Under the pieces are notes generated by a model that was not told the origin of the DNA, ran no database searches, and saw nothing but the letters and a program-made list of their open reading frames with translations. From Apoderus coryli (lineage: Eukaryota > Arthropoda > Insecta > Coleoptera > Attelabidae), in assembly GCA_911728435.2 (NCBI GenBank), contig OU452216.1:2356842-2420841 (forward strand): DNA of 64,000 nucleotides, given 5' to 3'. This document shows positions 10,801 through 23,316 of the stretch, in pieces. Each line of letters starts with the position of its first letter. The stretch's first letter is position 1. The position numbers and the translations under genes were made by a program.

Positions 10801-12826
10801 TTTTTTGTCGTTAAAAAATACCTACTATAAATATATTAGTTAGGTATTTTAAATCTGCTAGCCTAAAAATGGCTGCCGATCATCATTTTATAAACCTACC
10901 ACATCTGTCTATTTGAAAATCGTTGGTGTTCAATTAACGTTAACGTTAATAGCGGCGGACGTTAATTTTAGGACTATCTGTCTATCTATTTTGGCTTCGT
11001 TGGTTTGTCATAATTTGGCAGAATTTTCTTCTGACGTTGGTGTCACTTATTTTTGTTTTGTTGACACTTCTAGTTTCACGTCATAAATAAATAGGTTATA
11101 TTATGGGGCTTGGAGGTTAAAAGTAAACAGTAGTAGTATGCATTGTAACTATATTTGATAAAAATAAACTGTGCTGGCTGTATCCTACTGAGAAAGAGCA
11201 AGAGGCCAATAATAGTTAGTACTCGCTTAGGCGGTAACTTAAAAAAAAAACGAAATAACTTGAAGCATTCAAAATATGGACCTACAGGCAAGAGACAGAA
11301 ATCAATTTGGAAATGGAAATTTGGTCGTCAGCATCCGCTAATAATAATAATACGTGGTGTATAAAATAAAAAGTGTAGTTAATTCTATATTGATTTGTTG
11401 TGTTTACGGTTTATAATTTTTGTATAAAAACATGATAAGTACTATTTACACAGAATATTATTTATTCTGTGCTATTTATATGAATATATATAATGGCTAT
11501 ACTTACTTTAAGACTTAAACTTAACAAAATTACGTACCTATTTTGTTTCATTGAATGTTTTTGATCTAGGTCATCATCTGTAATTAGTTTTTGGACAAAA
11601 ACAGGTAGGTAGGTAGGTAATGAGACTTGTATTTTATCCAGTTCTTTGTAACGTAAGAATAAATTCGGTATCAGGAAATTAAAACTAAATGTAGGCATTT
11701 TAATTTAATTTAGTAGTGGAATTTGTAAATTAAAAAAGAAACCCTAATTTTTTGGTAAATAAATCGTAAGATAAACAATATGACGTCATCCAAAACATAT
11801 GATCAAATTCTCTGGCTCTTAGATACGTACGTCGTACGTATGACGTCATTTTAAATAATAGCATTGTTCCACAGATGACAATAAGTCCACTTATATCAAG
11901 CTGCGAATATTTGTGATAAAGTGAAGCAAAATTTGTCACGCAATGAGATAAACAAAGACAAATAATACTGCTTTAAATCACATGCAGCCAGCGTAAGTAT
12001 GCACCTACAGATATTGTGAAATCCGTTTATATAACAGATAACGTAGGCAACACTGTCCTAATGTACGTAGTTGGTTATGCTACCCTTCACCACCTGATCT
12101 ATTATAGGAATGTAGTAACGACGTACGTATGAATATCTACTTTCTTGACGAATGGAGAACCTTTGTATAAAATTAGCCAGCTAAGTACCGTACGTCGTTA
12201 GTTATTTGGAAACTATCCTGACCCTGACCGGATGAAATTGACCTAGTAACCTTTATTTTAGCTGTCCTAAAATAGTACAACATTTATTTTATTAATATAA
12301 TATACTAAATTTAATTAATTAAACAGGTAAAGTTAGGTTTGATACGAAAATTGGAAATCTATAATAAAATTAGTCAGCTAAGTACGTACGTCATTAGTTA
12401 TTTGGAAACAACCCTGACCGAGATCAATAAGATGAAATTGACCTAGTAACCTTTAGTTTAGTTTCAAACAAATCTAAATAATAATAATAATGTACCTACC
12501 TTCCTTTTTATAAACTTCATTAATATGTACAACATAAACGACATACCTACCTAGGTATCTCAAACAAATTCTTCCTGATAAATGGATTATAAAAACTGTA
12601 AATTGTAATTGTTGGTATTTTCTGATCGAGAATAAGTTTCAGTAAATAGTAGATACTTAGTTTTACAAAGTACTCACGTTGTTAAAAGCATATTTATGTA
12701 GCTGGATGCAAAAAATGAAAATAGAAAATTTAATTAGATAGCTTTTCCTCGGTACAGTAGGTATAACTTGAAAAATGGATTCAAGTTTGCTCTAAAGTAA
12801 GAAATAAAACACTTAGATATTGTTAT
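10801..12826. repeat. Diverged spacer related to 45.6-46.2 kb
   Basis: No gene is seen. 12025-12180 and 12280-12640 align with about 45605-45740 and 45810-46140, sharing AACAGATAACGTAGGCAACA and ACTTTCTTGACGAATGG. 10980-11090 is a diverged copy of the body's GTTGGTGTCACTTATTTTTG segment. A short GGTA microsatellite lies near 11603. ORFs of 69-78 codons here have no domain or conservation. Confidence 0.7.
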
Positions 12827-14751
12827 TGAAATAAATCTAATGTCCATTGAGTAAGAATAGTTTAAAGTCGATAGGTATTAAATTCTTGTTATGGTTCTTG
12901 TAAAGTTTTTATTGAGATGCTTTTCAGTGGTGGTTAGAGATTCAGACGTCTATCTGGTAGTTTGAGGAGTGCCTTCGTCTGCTGAAAAGGTGTATATGGT
13001 AGGATTTAATTGTGATAATATGTTGTAAATATTTTACCTAGCATGTAGGTGAAAGATTCACGTCATTCGTAACTGGTAACACATGAACTAAAACCTCTTC
13101 TTTTATGAACCCAATGTTTGCATATATGTTGTAAAACTAATGTGGAAAATGAGCCATGTTATTTATTTTCTGTATCCTCTCTCTTTTGGTATCGTATTTT
13201 GAGTTTTTCCTACAAATAATGTTAAGTTAAGTCGTTGCGGAATGTCAACAAATAATTTCATCAAAGTGTACGCTGATAACCCTATTTTATATAATTGTAC
13301 ACTTACGTGCCGGTATATATTCTTTTTCAATTTCCATTCTGTCTTTTACAGTAATATTTTTGGAAATTATTGTATTTACGTTGTTGTACTATAGACAGTT
13401 TAGTAGACCATAATTATAATGACAGATGGATTTATGTTATAATTTGACACTATGGACATTCTCTACTTCTTTGGATTATGGATGTTTATGGTTATGATAT
13501 GTTGTGCGGATTTTTGCAAAACTATTCAGGTCGGGTGACTGATGACGGAGTATAGCGGCGTTGCCATATTATTGCTCCTGATTTTGTTCAATCTTCAATC
13601 GGTACCCAAAGACGTCATCCTATCCATAGGTTACAACTCAGGCACATATTGTTCGACGCTAACTTCACACTTTTGTTCTGTAAAAGGAACGTGCGTTTAA
13701 AATAGGTGAGTGAAAATTGCTACTCCTCGTTGTTGTGAAATGAGATTTAAAGATTAATACTTGTTCAATGCAATTTACGTAATTCTTTTTATAGGATTGT
13801 TAATAAAAATATCCGAAATTGCATGTCCCATATGCTTTTCTAAGAATATAGTCATGAAAATGGCTTTCAAAATAAATCGACAAATTCCAATATAGTTGCA
13901 CCTCTAGTTTCACGTCATAATTTTGCAGAATTTTTTTCTGACGTTAGTGTCACTTATTTTTGTTTGGTTGACATTTCTAGGTCACGTCATAATTTGGTTT
14001 TATTTGTGTACATTAATAGCCTAACAGTTTTCAATTCCTATCAACATGTTGTTAAATTGTATTGTTATAAAATGGTTATTAAAAGTATTTGTAGTAAATT
14101 TAGAAGCTGCCATTGTATATTTGAAGTAATTTTAGTGAGAAATTGTTAATACCTAACCCAAACTGACACTATCAACAAAATAGGCGTTCAAAATGTGAAC
14201 ATACAGACGTTTGTTTAAAATTATGTGGACTATAAAGTGACCAACGAAGCTCTGCTCAGGCGACATAAACAAAATCATGATTTGGTGTTTAAAAATTATG
14301 AAATTTCGTTCGGTTTATTATAATATTTTCAGTGTGTGTAGGTTATACCTATTAATATACCAATGTTTTTAAAATGTGTGTGATGATGTCGCGCGTAGTC
14401 CAAATTTAGTTTATTTATATAGTTAAATTATCTATGCACCTAACACAAAACTGTGTTGTATTTGTAGTTTAAGAAATTTTAATTATTGTGTATTTTGAAA
14501 TAAAAACATTCAGCAAGTAAGTGTAGTTATAGGTACGTGATTTTCTAGGTATAAGATAAATAAGTAGCAGTTTAATTTTACTATAGGTAGTTTTTTTATT
14601 CCTTACTTCTATTTATAATGGATACCTATTAATACTTATTTAATATCGCTACAAAATCACATATCTATATTTAGTTTCATTGAAAGTTTTTAGTATACCT
14701 ACTACTTGGAATTAACAAAAACAGTAATGACAGAACTGAATCGGTACTTAC

Positions 14752-14907
14752 TTGCATAGGTATATTTCTGTTTCTATCACTTTGTTGTTTAATATAACCT
14801 TCATTACGTATTTGAAGTAGGTAGTTACATTTATTAGGTATTCTACCTATGTCTGTGTTTGCAAAAGGTACGATTTCACTGTAATTAGATGTTGTTGTTT
14901 TGATCAT
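14752..14907 (-). other. Exon-like 52-codon ORF ending at a strong splice donor
   Basis: On the minus strand, ATG (14905-14907) opens 52 codons that end exactly at CAA|GTAAGTACCG, a near-consensus donor. The peptide is polar with no recognisable family. Similar stretches sit at about 5498-5653, 51470-51630, 55243-55402 and 59628-59787. A more diverged relative near 46150-46200 keeps both a GTGATAGA...AGAAATATA stretch and the donor. A second donor, CACA|GTAAGTATTG, is conserved about 300 bp upstream. I could not build a full gene model, since upstream segments have stops in all frames. Confidence 0.3.
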
Positions 14908-15332
14908 AATATAGGTAGGTAATAGCAACAACGAATGTATTACATTGTGTAGTAGTAGCACCGTAGATATAAAAATCGTAGTCGTAGTATATTTTCGATG
15001 GTAGTAGGTACCTAGTTAGTAGCCTAAAATAAAGAATTTATGTACAATACTTACTGTGCAATGTTTACTCATAATTTGTGTTCATTGTTGTTATTCTCTG
15101 CGAAAGTTTATGAGTGGCAGTTTAATTTTACTATAGGTAGTTTTTTATTCCTTCTATTTATATGGATACTTATTATAGGTGTATATGGCTTCTTATTATA
15201 ATCACATATCTATATTTAGTTTCATTGAAAGTTTTTGTAAACAAAAACAGTAATGACAGAACTGAAAAACAGTAATGACAGAACTGAATCGGTACCAAAC
15301 GACGTCAGGTTACAACAATACATAACAATAAC

Positions 15333-15647
15333 TTATGTCAGATTGATGGATGTACGAAGTCTCGGAAGATTTTTCAACATTTTTAGTTTACAATTAAAAA
15401 TGTAATAAAGGGCCGTACCATACCGTAAAAGTGCACTGCCGTGTTTAGAACAGTGCCTAGTATAAATCAAAATGCTTTTGTTGTATGTGTGGATGTTACA
15501 AAAAGGTAAATTTATTGATTTAGTAGTAGCATTTTTTGCAGTTTTGTGCTTGTTGTTTTCTTGAATTTTCTCGTAGAAAAAGTTATTCACCTCCTTCTCA
15601 CACTTTAATTCCGTTTGTGCAGAGGTATATAAATGATTAAAATACAT
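15333..15647 (-). CDS. Hypothetical 104-residue ORF in unit 4
   Basis: A 104-codon ATG ORF with a coding-like central stretch (CEKEVNNFFYEKIQENN) and several cysteines but no recognised domain. The same ORF lies at 47622-47936 with one residue changed near the C-terminus, and a longer, diverged form is at 21250-21615. Copies at 52128-52370 and 55900-56142 stop early because TGTAATAAAG became TGTACTAAAG, and the copy at 60392-60577 is frameshifted. Changes between copies are mostly amino-acid-changing, so constraint is not evident. It overlaps the 80-codon plus-strand ORF at its 3' end. Confidence 0.2.
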   Translation of the reverse strand: MYFNHLYTSAQTELKCEKEVNNFFYEKIQENNKHKTAKNATTKSINLPFCNIHTYNKSILIYTRHCSKHGSALLRYGTALYYIFNCKLKMLKNLPRLRTSINLT

Positions 15648-15729
15648 AATTTTAATGCATCCAATCCGCTTTCATATATAGCCTATACCAGTCTTAAAAA
15701 AGTAAAGTTTCGATATAAATACAGCTGGG

Positions 15730-15778
15730 GCCACGCCTCCGGCGTGGCGAGATGCCAACTTGCACGCAAATCATGCGT
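15730..15778. other. GC-rich hairpin pair, type 3 (TCC loop)
   Basis: Stem GCCACGCC/GGCGTGGC with a TCC loop, then a second perfect hairpin ACGCA/TGCGT with an AATCA loop at 15764-15778. The same type is at 48019-48037, 52453-52471 and 56225-56243. The second stem is unrelated in sequence to that of type 2. Confidence 0.85.
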
Positions 15779-16184
15779 TTTTTTTCCAATTTTAGACAGA
15801 GACGGACTGTACGGGTTTTATTAATATTAACAAGAAATCCCTTCGGGATTTCCCAGTCGTTGTGTGGTAGTTTTATCTATAAAAAAAGTCATTGAGGGTG
15901 GCAAAAAAAAATCAAAAAAAAAATCAAAAAAAAAAAATTTCAAGGAAAAAAATGTTTCTATTATTAAAAAAAAATAAAAAAAAAAAAATTTTAAAAAAAA
16001 AATTTCAAAAAAAAAAATTTAAAAAAAAAAAAAATTAAAAAAAAAAAATTTAAAAAAAAAATAATTCAAAAATTAATTAAAAAAAAGTATTGCCAGAGCT
16101 GAAAATCTGAAAATGTTTCTATCTATTATTGAAAATAAATAGAAACATTTTTGAGTTACCCCGTAGAAAACCTCTAGGAGCATA

Positions 16185-19100
16185 TAGTTTAACTTTCAAA
16201 GAAATCTTGAATTGAAACCCAAAGAAATCAAAAAGTTATTCAAAACAATACTATTTCACCTTAACAAAATAAAGAAATACATTTTTGATTCACCCTGTAT
16301 ATAAATTTGAGTTTATAGTTTAACTTTCAAAAAATCTTGATTTGAAATCTAAAGAAATCAAAAAGTTATTCAAAATATTTCACCTTAACAAAATAAAGAA
16401 ATACATTTTTGATTCACCCTGTATATAAATTTGAGCTTATAGTTTAACTTTCAAAAAATCTTGATTTGAAATCTAAAGAAATCAAAAAGTTATTCAAAAT
16501 ATTTCACCTTAACAAAATAAAGAAATACATTTTTGATTCACCCTGTATATAAATTTGAGCTTATAGTTTAACTTTCAAAAAATCTTGATTTGAAATCTAA
16601 AGATATCAAAAAATTATTCAAAATATTTCACCTTAACAAAATAAAGAAATACATTTTTGATTCACCCTGTATATAAATTTGAGCTTATAGTTTAACTTTC
16701 AAAAAATCTTGATTTTAAATCTAAAGAAATCAAAAAGTTATTCAAAATATTACTATTTCACCTAAACAAAATAAAGAAATACATTTTTGATTCACCCTGT
16801 ATATAAATTTGAGCTTATAGTTTAACTTTTAAAAAAATCTTGATTTGAAATCTAAAGAAATCAAAAAGTTATTCAAAACAATACTATTTCACCTTAACAA
16901 AATAAAGAAATACATTTTTGATTCACCCTGTATATAAATTTGAGCTTATAGTTTAACTTTCAAAAAATCTTGATTTGAAATCTAAAGATATCAAAAAATT
17001 ATTCCAAGTATTACTATTTCGCCTTAACAAAATAAAGAAATACATTTTTGATTCACCCTGTATATAAATTTGAGCTTATAGTTTAACTTTTAAAAAAATC
17101 TTGATTTAAAATCTAAAGAAATCAAAAAGTTATTCAAAACAATACTATTTCAGCTTAACAAAATAAAGAAATACATTTTTGATTCACCCTGTATATAAAT
17201 TTGAGCTTATAGTTTAACTTTCAAAAAATCTTGATTTGAAATCTAAAGAAATCAAAAAGTTATTCAAAACAATACTATTTCACCTAAACAAAATAAAGAA
17301 ATACATTTTTGATTCACCCTGTATATAAATTTGAGCTTATAGTTTAACTTTCAAAAAATCTTGATTTGAAATCTAAAGAAATCAAAAAGTTATTCAAAAC
17401 AATACTATTTCACCTTAACAAAATAAAGAAATACATTTTTGATTCACCCTGTATATAAATTTGAGCTTATAGTTTAACTTTCAAAAAATCTTGATTTGAA
17501 ATCTAAAGATATCAAAAAATTATTCAAAATATTTCACCTTAACAAAATAAAGAAATACATTTTTGATTCACCCTGTATATAAATTTGAGCTTATAGTTTA
17601 ACTTTTAAAAAAATCTTGATTTGAAATCTAAAGAAATCAAAAAGTTATTCAAAACAATACTATTTCAGCTTAACAAAATAAAGAAATACATTTTTGATTC
17701 ACCCTGTATATAAATTTGAGCTTATAGTTTAACTTTCAAAAAATCTTGATTTGAAATCTAAAGAAATCAAAAAGTTATTCAAAATATTTCACCTTAACAA
17801 AATAAAGAAATACATTTTTGATTCACCCTGTATATAAATTTGAGCTTATAGTTTAACTTTTAAAAAAATCTTGATTTGAAATCTAAAGAAATCAAAAAGT
17901 TATTCAAAACAATACTATTTCACCTAAACAAAATAAAGAAATACATTTTTGATTCACCCTGTATATAAATTTGAGCTTATAGTTTAACTTTCAAAAAATC
18001 TTGATTTGAAATCTAAAGAAATCAAAAAGTTATTCAAAACAATACTATTTCACCTTAACAAAATAAAGAAATACATTTTTGATTCACCCTGTATATAAAT
18101 TTGAGCTTATAGTTTAACTTTCAAAAAATCTTGATTTGAAATCTAAAGATATCAAAAAATTATTCCAAGTATTACTATTTCGCCTTAACAAAATAAAGAA
18201 ATACATTTTTGATTCACCCTGTATATAAATTTGAGCTTATAGTTTAACTTTCAAAAAATCTTGATTTGAAATCTAAAGATATCAAAAAATTATTCAAAAT
18301 ATTTCACCTTAACAAAATAAAGAAATACATTTTTGATTCACCCTGTATATAAATTTGAGCTTATAGTTTAACTTTTAAAAAAATCTTGATTTGAAATCTA
18401 AAGAAATCAAAAAGTTATTCAAAACAATACTATTTCACCTTAACAAAATAAAGAAATACATTTTTGATTCACCCTGTATATAAATTTGAGCTTATAGTTT
18501 AACTTTTAAAAAAATCTTGATTTGAAATCTAAAGAAATCAAAAAGTTATTCAAAACAATACTATTTCAGCTTAACAAAATAAAGAAATACATTTTTGATT
18601 CACCCTGTATATAAATTTGAGCTTATAGTTTAACTTTCAAAAAATCTTGATTTGAAATCTAAAGAAATCAAAAAGTTATTCAAAATATTTCACCTTAACA
18701 AAATAAAGAAATACATTTTTGATTCACCCTGTATATAAATTTGAGCTTATAGTTTAACTTTTAAAAAAATCTTGATTTGAAATCTAAAGAAATCAAAAAG
18801 TTATTCAAAACAATACTATTTCACCTAAACAAAATAAAGAAATACATTTTTGATTCACCCTGTATATAAATTTGAGCTTATAGTTTAACTTTCAAAAAAT
18901 CTTGATTTGAAATCTAAAGAAATCAAAAAGTTATTCAAAACAATACTATTTCACCTTAACAAAATAAAGAAATACATTTTTGATTCACCCTGTATATAAA
19001 TTTGAGCTTATAGTTTAACTTTCAAAAAATCTTGATTTGAAATCTAAAGATATCAAAAAATTATTCCAAGTATTACTATTTCGCCTTAACAAAATAAAGA

Positions 19101-19520
19101 AATACATTTTTGATTCACCCTGTATATAAATTTGAGCTTATAGTTTAACTTTCAAAAAATCTTGATTTGAAATCTAAAGATATCAAAAAATTATTCAAAA
19201 TATTTCACCTTAACAAAATAAAGAAATACATTTTTGATTCACCCTGTATATAAATTTGAGCTTATAGTTTAACTTTTAAAAAAATCTTGATTTGAAATCT
19301 AAAGAAATCAAAAAGTTATTCAAAACAATACTATTTCACCTTAACAAAATAAAGAAATACATTTTTGATTCACCCTGTATATAAATTTGAGCTTATAGTT
19401 TAACTTTAAAAAAAATCTTGATTTGAAATCTAAAGAAATCAAAAAGTTATTCAAAACAATACTATTTCACCTTAACAAAATAAAGAAATACATTTTTGAT
19501 TCACCCTGTATATAAATTTA
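16185..19520. repeat. Satellite array T4, longest ~124/130-bp array
   Basis: About 26 monomers. A rare variant (ATTCCAAGTATTACTATTTCGCC) recurs at about 17031, 18182 and 19083. The last two copies bound blocks of about 901 bp (seven monomers) that repeat in the same order of long and short forms, giving a higher-order repeat. Confidence 0.93.
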
Positions 19521-19698
19521 AAGTGTACGTTAAAAATTTCTAAAGATTTAAAAGTTTTTCGATTGCAATCTACTTTAGACAAAATTGAAGAGCATCGAAA
19601 AGTGTCTTATTCCATAGAAGAGGTTATGCAACCGTAAATACCATAATGATGTGTTGGAGGTTGCATAAGCATAAGATATTAAATAAAGGTCATTGATT

Positions 19699-22210
19699 GA
19701 AATGAGATTTAAAGATTAATACTTGTTCAATGCAATTTACGTTAGTCTTTTTATAGGATTGTTATTAAAAATATACGAAATTGCATGTCCTATATGCTTT
19801 TCTAAGAATATAGTCATGAAAATGGCTTTCAAAATAAATCGACAAATTCCAATATAGTTGCACCTCTAGTTTCACGTCATAATTTGGCAGAATTTTTTTC
19901 TGACGTTAGTGTCACTTATTTTTGTTTGGTTGACATTTCTAGGTCACGTCATAATTTGGTTTTATTTGTGTACATTAATTGCCTAACAGTTTTCAATTCC
20001 TATCAACATGTTGTTAAATTGTATTGTTATAAAATGGTTATTAAAAGTATTTGTAGTAAATTTAGAATATGCCATTGTATATTTGAAGTAATTTTAGTGA
20101 GAAATTGTTAATACCTAACCCAAACTGACACTATCAACAAAATAGGCGTTCAAAATGTGGACATACAGCCGTTTGTTAAAATTATGTGGACTATAAAGTG
20201 ACCAACGAAGCTCTGCTCAGGCGACATAAACAAAATCATGATTTGGTGTTTAAAAATTATGAAATTTCGTTCGGTTTATTATAATATTTTCAGTGTGTGT
20301 AGGTTATACCTATTAATATACCAATGTTTTTAAAATGTGTGTGATGATGTCGCGCGTAGTCCAAATTGAGTTTATTTATATAGTTAAATTATCTATGCAC
20401 CTAACACAAAACTGTGTTGTATTTGTAGTTTAAGAAATTTTAATTATTGTGTATTTTGAAATAAAAACATTCAGCAAGTAAGTGTAGTTATAGGTACGTG
20501 ATTTTCTAGGTATAAGATAAATAAGTAGCAGTTTAATTTTACTATAGGTAGTTTTTTTATTCCTTACTTCTATTTATAATGGATACTTATTTAATATCGC
20601 TACAAAATCACATATCTATATTTAGTTTCATTGAAAGTTTTTAGTATACCTACTACTTGGAATTAACAAAAACAGTAATGACAGAACTGAATCGGTACTT
20701 ACTTGCATAGGTATATTTCTGTTTCTATCACTTTGTTGTTTAATATAACCTTCATTACGTATTTGAAGTAGGTAGTTACATTTATTAGGTATTCTACCTA
20801 TGTCTGTGTTTGCAAAAGGTACGATTTCACTGTAATTAGATGTTGTTGTTTTGATCATAATAATGTGTAGTAGTAGCACCGTAGATATAAAAATCGTAGT
20901 CGTAGTATATTTTCGATGGTAGTAGGTACCTAGTTAGTAGCCTAAAATAAAGAATTTATGTACAATACTTACTGTGCAATGTTTACTCATAATTTGTGTT
21001 CATTGTTGTTATTCTCTGCGAAAGTTTATGAGTGGCAGTTTAATTTTACTATAGGTAGTTTTTTATTCCTTCTATTTATATGGATACTTATTATAGGTGT
21101 ATATGGCTTCTTATTATAATCACATATCTATATTTAGTTTCATTGAAAGTTTTTGTAACAAAAACAGTAATGACAGAACTCAAAAACAGTAATGACAGAA
21201 CTGAATCGGTACCAGAAGACGTCAGGTTACAACAATACATAACAATAACTTATGTCAGATTGATGAATGTACGAAGTCTCGGAAGATTTTTCAACATTTT
21301 TAGTTTACAATTAAAAATGTAATAAAGGGCCGTACCATACCGTAAAAGTGCACTGCCGTGTTTAGAACAGTGCCTAGTATAAATCAAAATGCTTTTGTTG
21401 TATGTGTGGATGTTACAAAAAGGTAAATTTATTGATTTAGTAGTAGCATTTTTTGCAGTTTTGTGCTTGTTGTTTTCTTGAATTTTCTCGTAGAAAAAGT
21501 TATTCACCTCCTTCTCGCACTTTAATTTCGGTTTTGTAGATCTAAATATATTAATAGAATACATAATTTTAATGCATTCAATCAGCTTTGAAAAGTAGCT
21601 GTTGCAGTTGTGCAAAAAGGAAATTTTCTATTATAGGCAGCGCTGCGGTTTCGCCTTCGGCGAAACTGGAGCCTTAGTGGCTCCAAAATGGGTCTTTTTT
21701 TGCCAATTTTAGAAAGAAACGCGAACATCACCCGTTATTAATATTAAACAAGAAATCCCTTGCGGGATTTCCCAGTCGTTGTGTGGTAGTTTTATCTATA
21801 AAAAAAGTCATTGAGGATTATAAAAAAAAAGGAAAAAAAAAATTAAAAAAAAAAAATTTAAGGAAAAAAATGTTTCTATTATTAAAAAAAAAATTAAAAA
21901 AAAAATTTAAAAAAAAAAAATTAAAAAAAAAAAAATTAAAAAAAAAAATTTTCAAAAAAAATAATTCAAAAATTAATTAAAAAAAAGTATTGCCAGAGCT
22001 GAAAATCTGAAAATGTTTCTATCTATTATTGAAAATAAATAGAAACATTTTTGAGTTACCCCGTATATCACCTCTAGGAGCTTATAGTTTAACTTTTAAA
22101 CAAATCTTGAATTGAAATCAAAAAATTAATGAAAATATTACTTTTTTGCCGTTAACAAAATAAATAAATAAATTTTTGACTCACCCCGTATATAAATTTA
22201 AAGTGCTTAT
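19699..22210. repeat. Macrosatellite unit 5, ends at the block boundary
   Basis: A full body with the 80-codon ORF (21080-21322), a long form of the 104-codon ORF and a type 2 hairpin at 21648-21666. After the A-rich tract only one diverged monomer remains (22080-22210), and the macrosatellite stops there. From 22.2 kb onward the sequence is unrelated. Confidence 0.85.
21250..21615 (-). CDS. Hypothetical ORF, long form (121 codons) in unit 5
   Basis: The same reading frame as 15333-15647, but open further upstream because codons that are stops in unit 4 are sense here. The listed first codon is TTG, so the true start is unknown; an internal ATG is available. It diverges from the others before CEKEVNN and is identical or nearly so after it. 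It is the best copy for asking whether the ORF was once longer. No family recognised. Confidence 0.2.
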   Translation of the reverse strand: MHNCNSYFSKLIECIKIMYSINIFRSTKPKLKCEKEVNNFFYEKIQENNKHKTAKNATTKSINLPFCNIHTYNKSILIYTRHCSKHGSALLRYGTALYYIFNCKLKMLKNLPRLRTFINLT

Positions 22211-23316
22211 GTTAAAAATTTGTAAATATTTAAAAGTTATTTAAATTGTATTCATATATTAATTTTGTGCATCATTTTCTTTATATTCATTTTTATTTGT
22301 TCTTGTAATGAATTATAGTTTTGTACATAAATAAAACACATTAATTTTTTTTACATATTTATTTGATGTTAATGAATAATAGTTTTGTAGATATATAAAA
22401 CATTAATTTGTGTTTATGTAATTTTTATTTTATTTTAAATAAAAAACAGGTACGGACTTTAGGGACAATAAATTTTTCTCTTTTTTTTTATTAGAAGGCT
22501 AGCATTTAACATTTTGCGGTAAAAGTATTATTTAATTCAAAAATGAAAATTTATATCTCATAAAACATGGCAACTACGTGGTTTCTGTCAATTTTATTTT
22601 AGGAGATAAAATGTAACGTCAGATTGTAATAATAAGACATCAATATATAAATCTGAAAAAAAAATTGTATTAATAATGCCACACCTATAGTCATTGTTTT
22701 TTAAAAGACAATGGTATAGTTGATAAAATATTGCTGATATATCATATTTCTATTTAATTGTTATGGAAAAAATGATAAAATTACTGTTCCCAAAGTCGTT
22801 CGTAACTTTTAAACAAATTTATAATTATTTTTTATTAATACTATCAACTATTTTAGATAACAAATTATATTTTAAAATCTGTAAAAAAAAAGTATTGTTT
22901 AGTAGGTACAGTATTAATTGTATGTTCTTTATAGCCTAATTAAAAGTGATAGTAGTGTATGGTCAGATATTAGTTTTAACTTAATATTTTGCTAGTAAAA
23001 TAATAATTTTTAAATGAATTCATTAAATAAAAAAAAAAGAAACTACGAAGTCATCTTAACAAAGTTTTTTTATTAATATTGTATAATAGTATTAGCACGT
23101 TAGAAATATGTTTCAAAATATAAATTTGCATCATCAGTTAAATTAACTAAAAGGGAACAATGGTATGCAACAACAAACAGTTTTAGTGTTCAATTTTGTT
23201 TTGTTAAAAAATGTATGTGTTAAATTAGTAATATATAGAAAAGAAAAATAGGAAGAAATATTATAAATTGTTCATGTCTAAAAAATGACCATTTATTTTG
23301 ATTGATGATAAGGGGT
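22211..23316. other. AT-rich stretch, nothing recognised
   Basis: I see no domain, repeat or convincing exon. It lies downstream of the microexon gene on the minus strand and would hold its 3' untranslated region and polyadenylation site if the terminal exon at 23317-23430 is right. Confidence 0.5.

Larger units (their letters stand above)
12827..15900. repeat. Macrosatellite unit 4, extension plus body
   Basis: The extension (12827-13736) repeats 1-911, and the body (13737-15900) follows. The body ends with a type 3 hairpin and the TTC-loop form of the palindrome near 15837-15853. It joins features of unit 1 at its start with features of the tandem units later on, so it may be recombinant. 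Confidence 0.88.
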
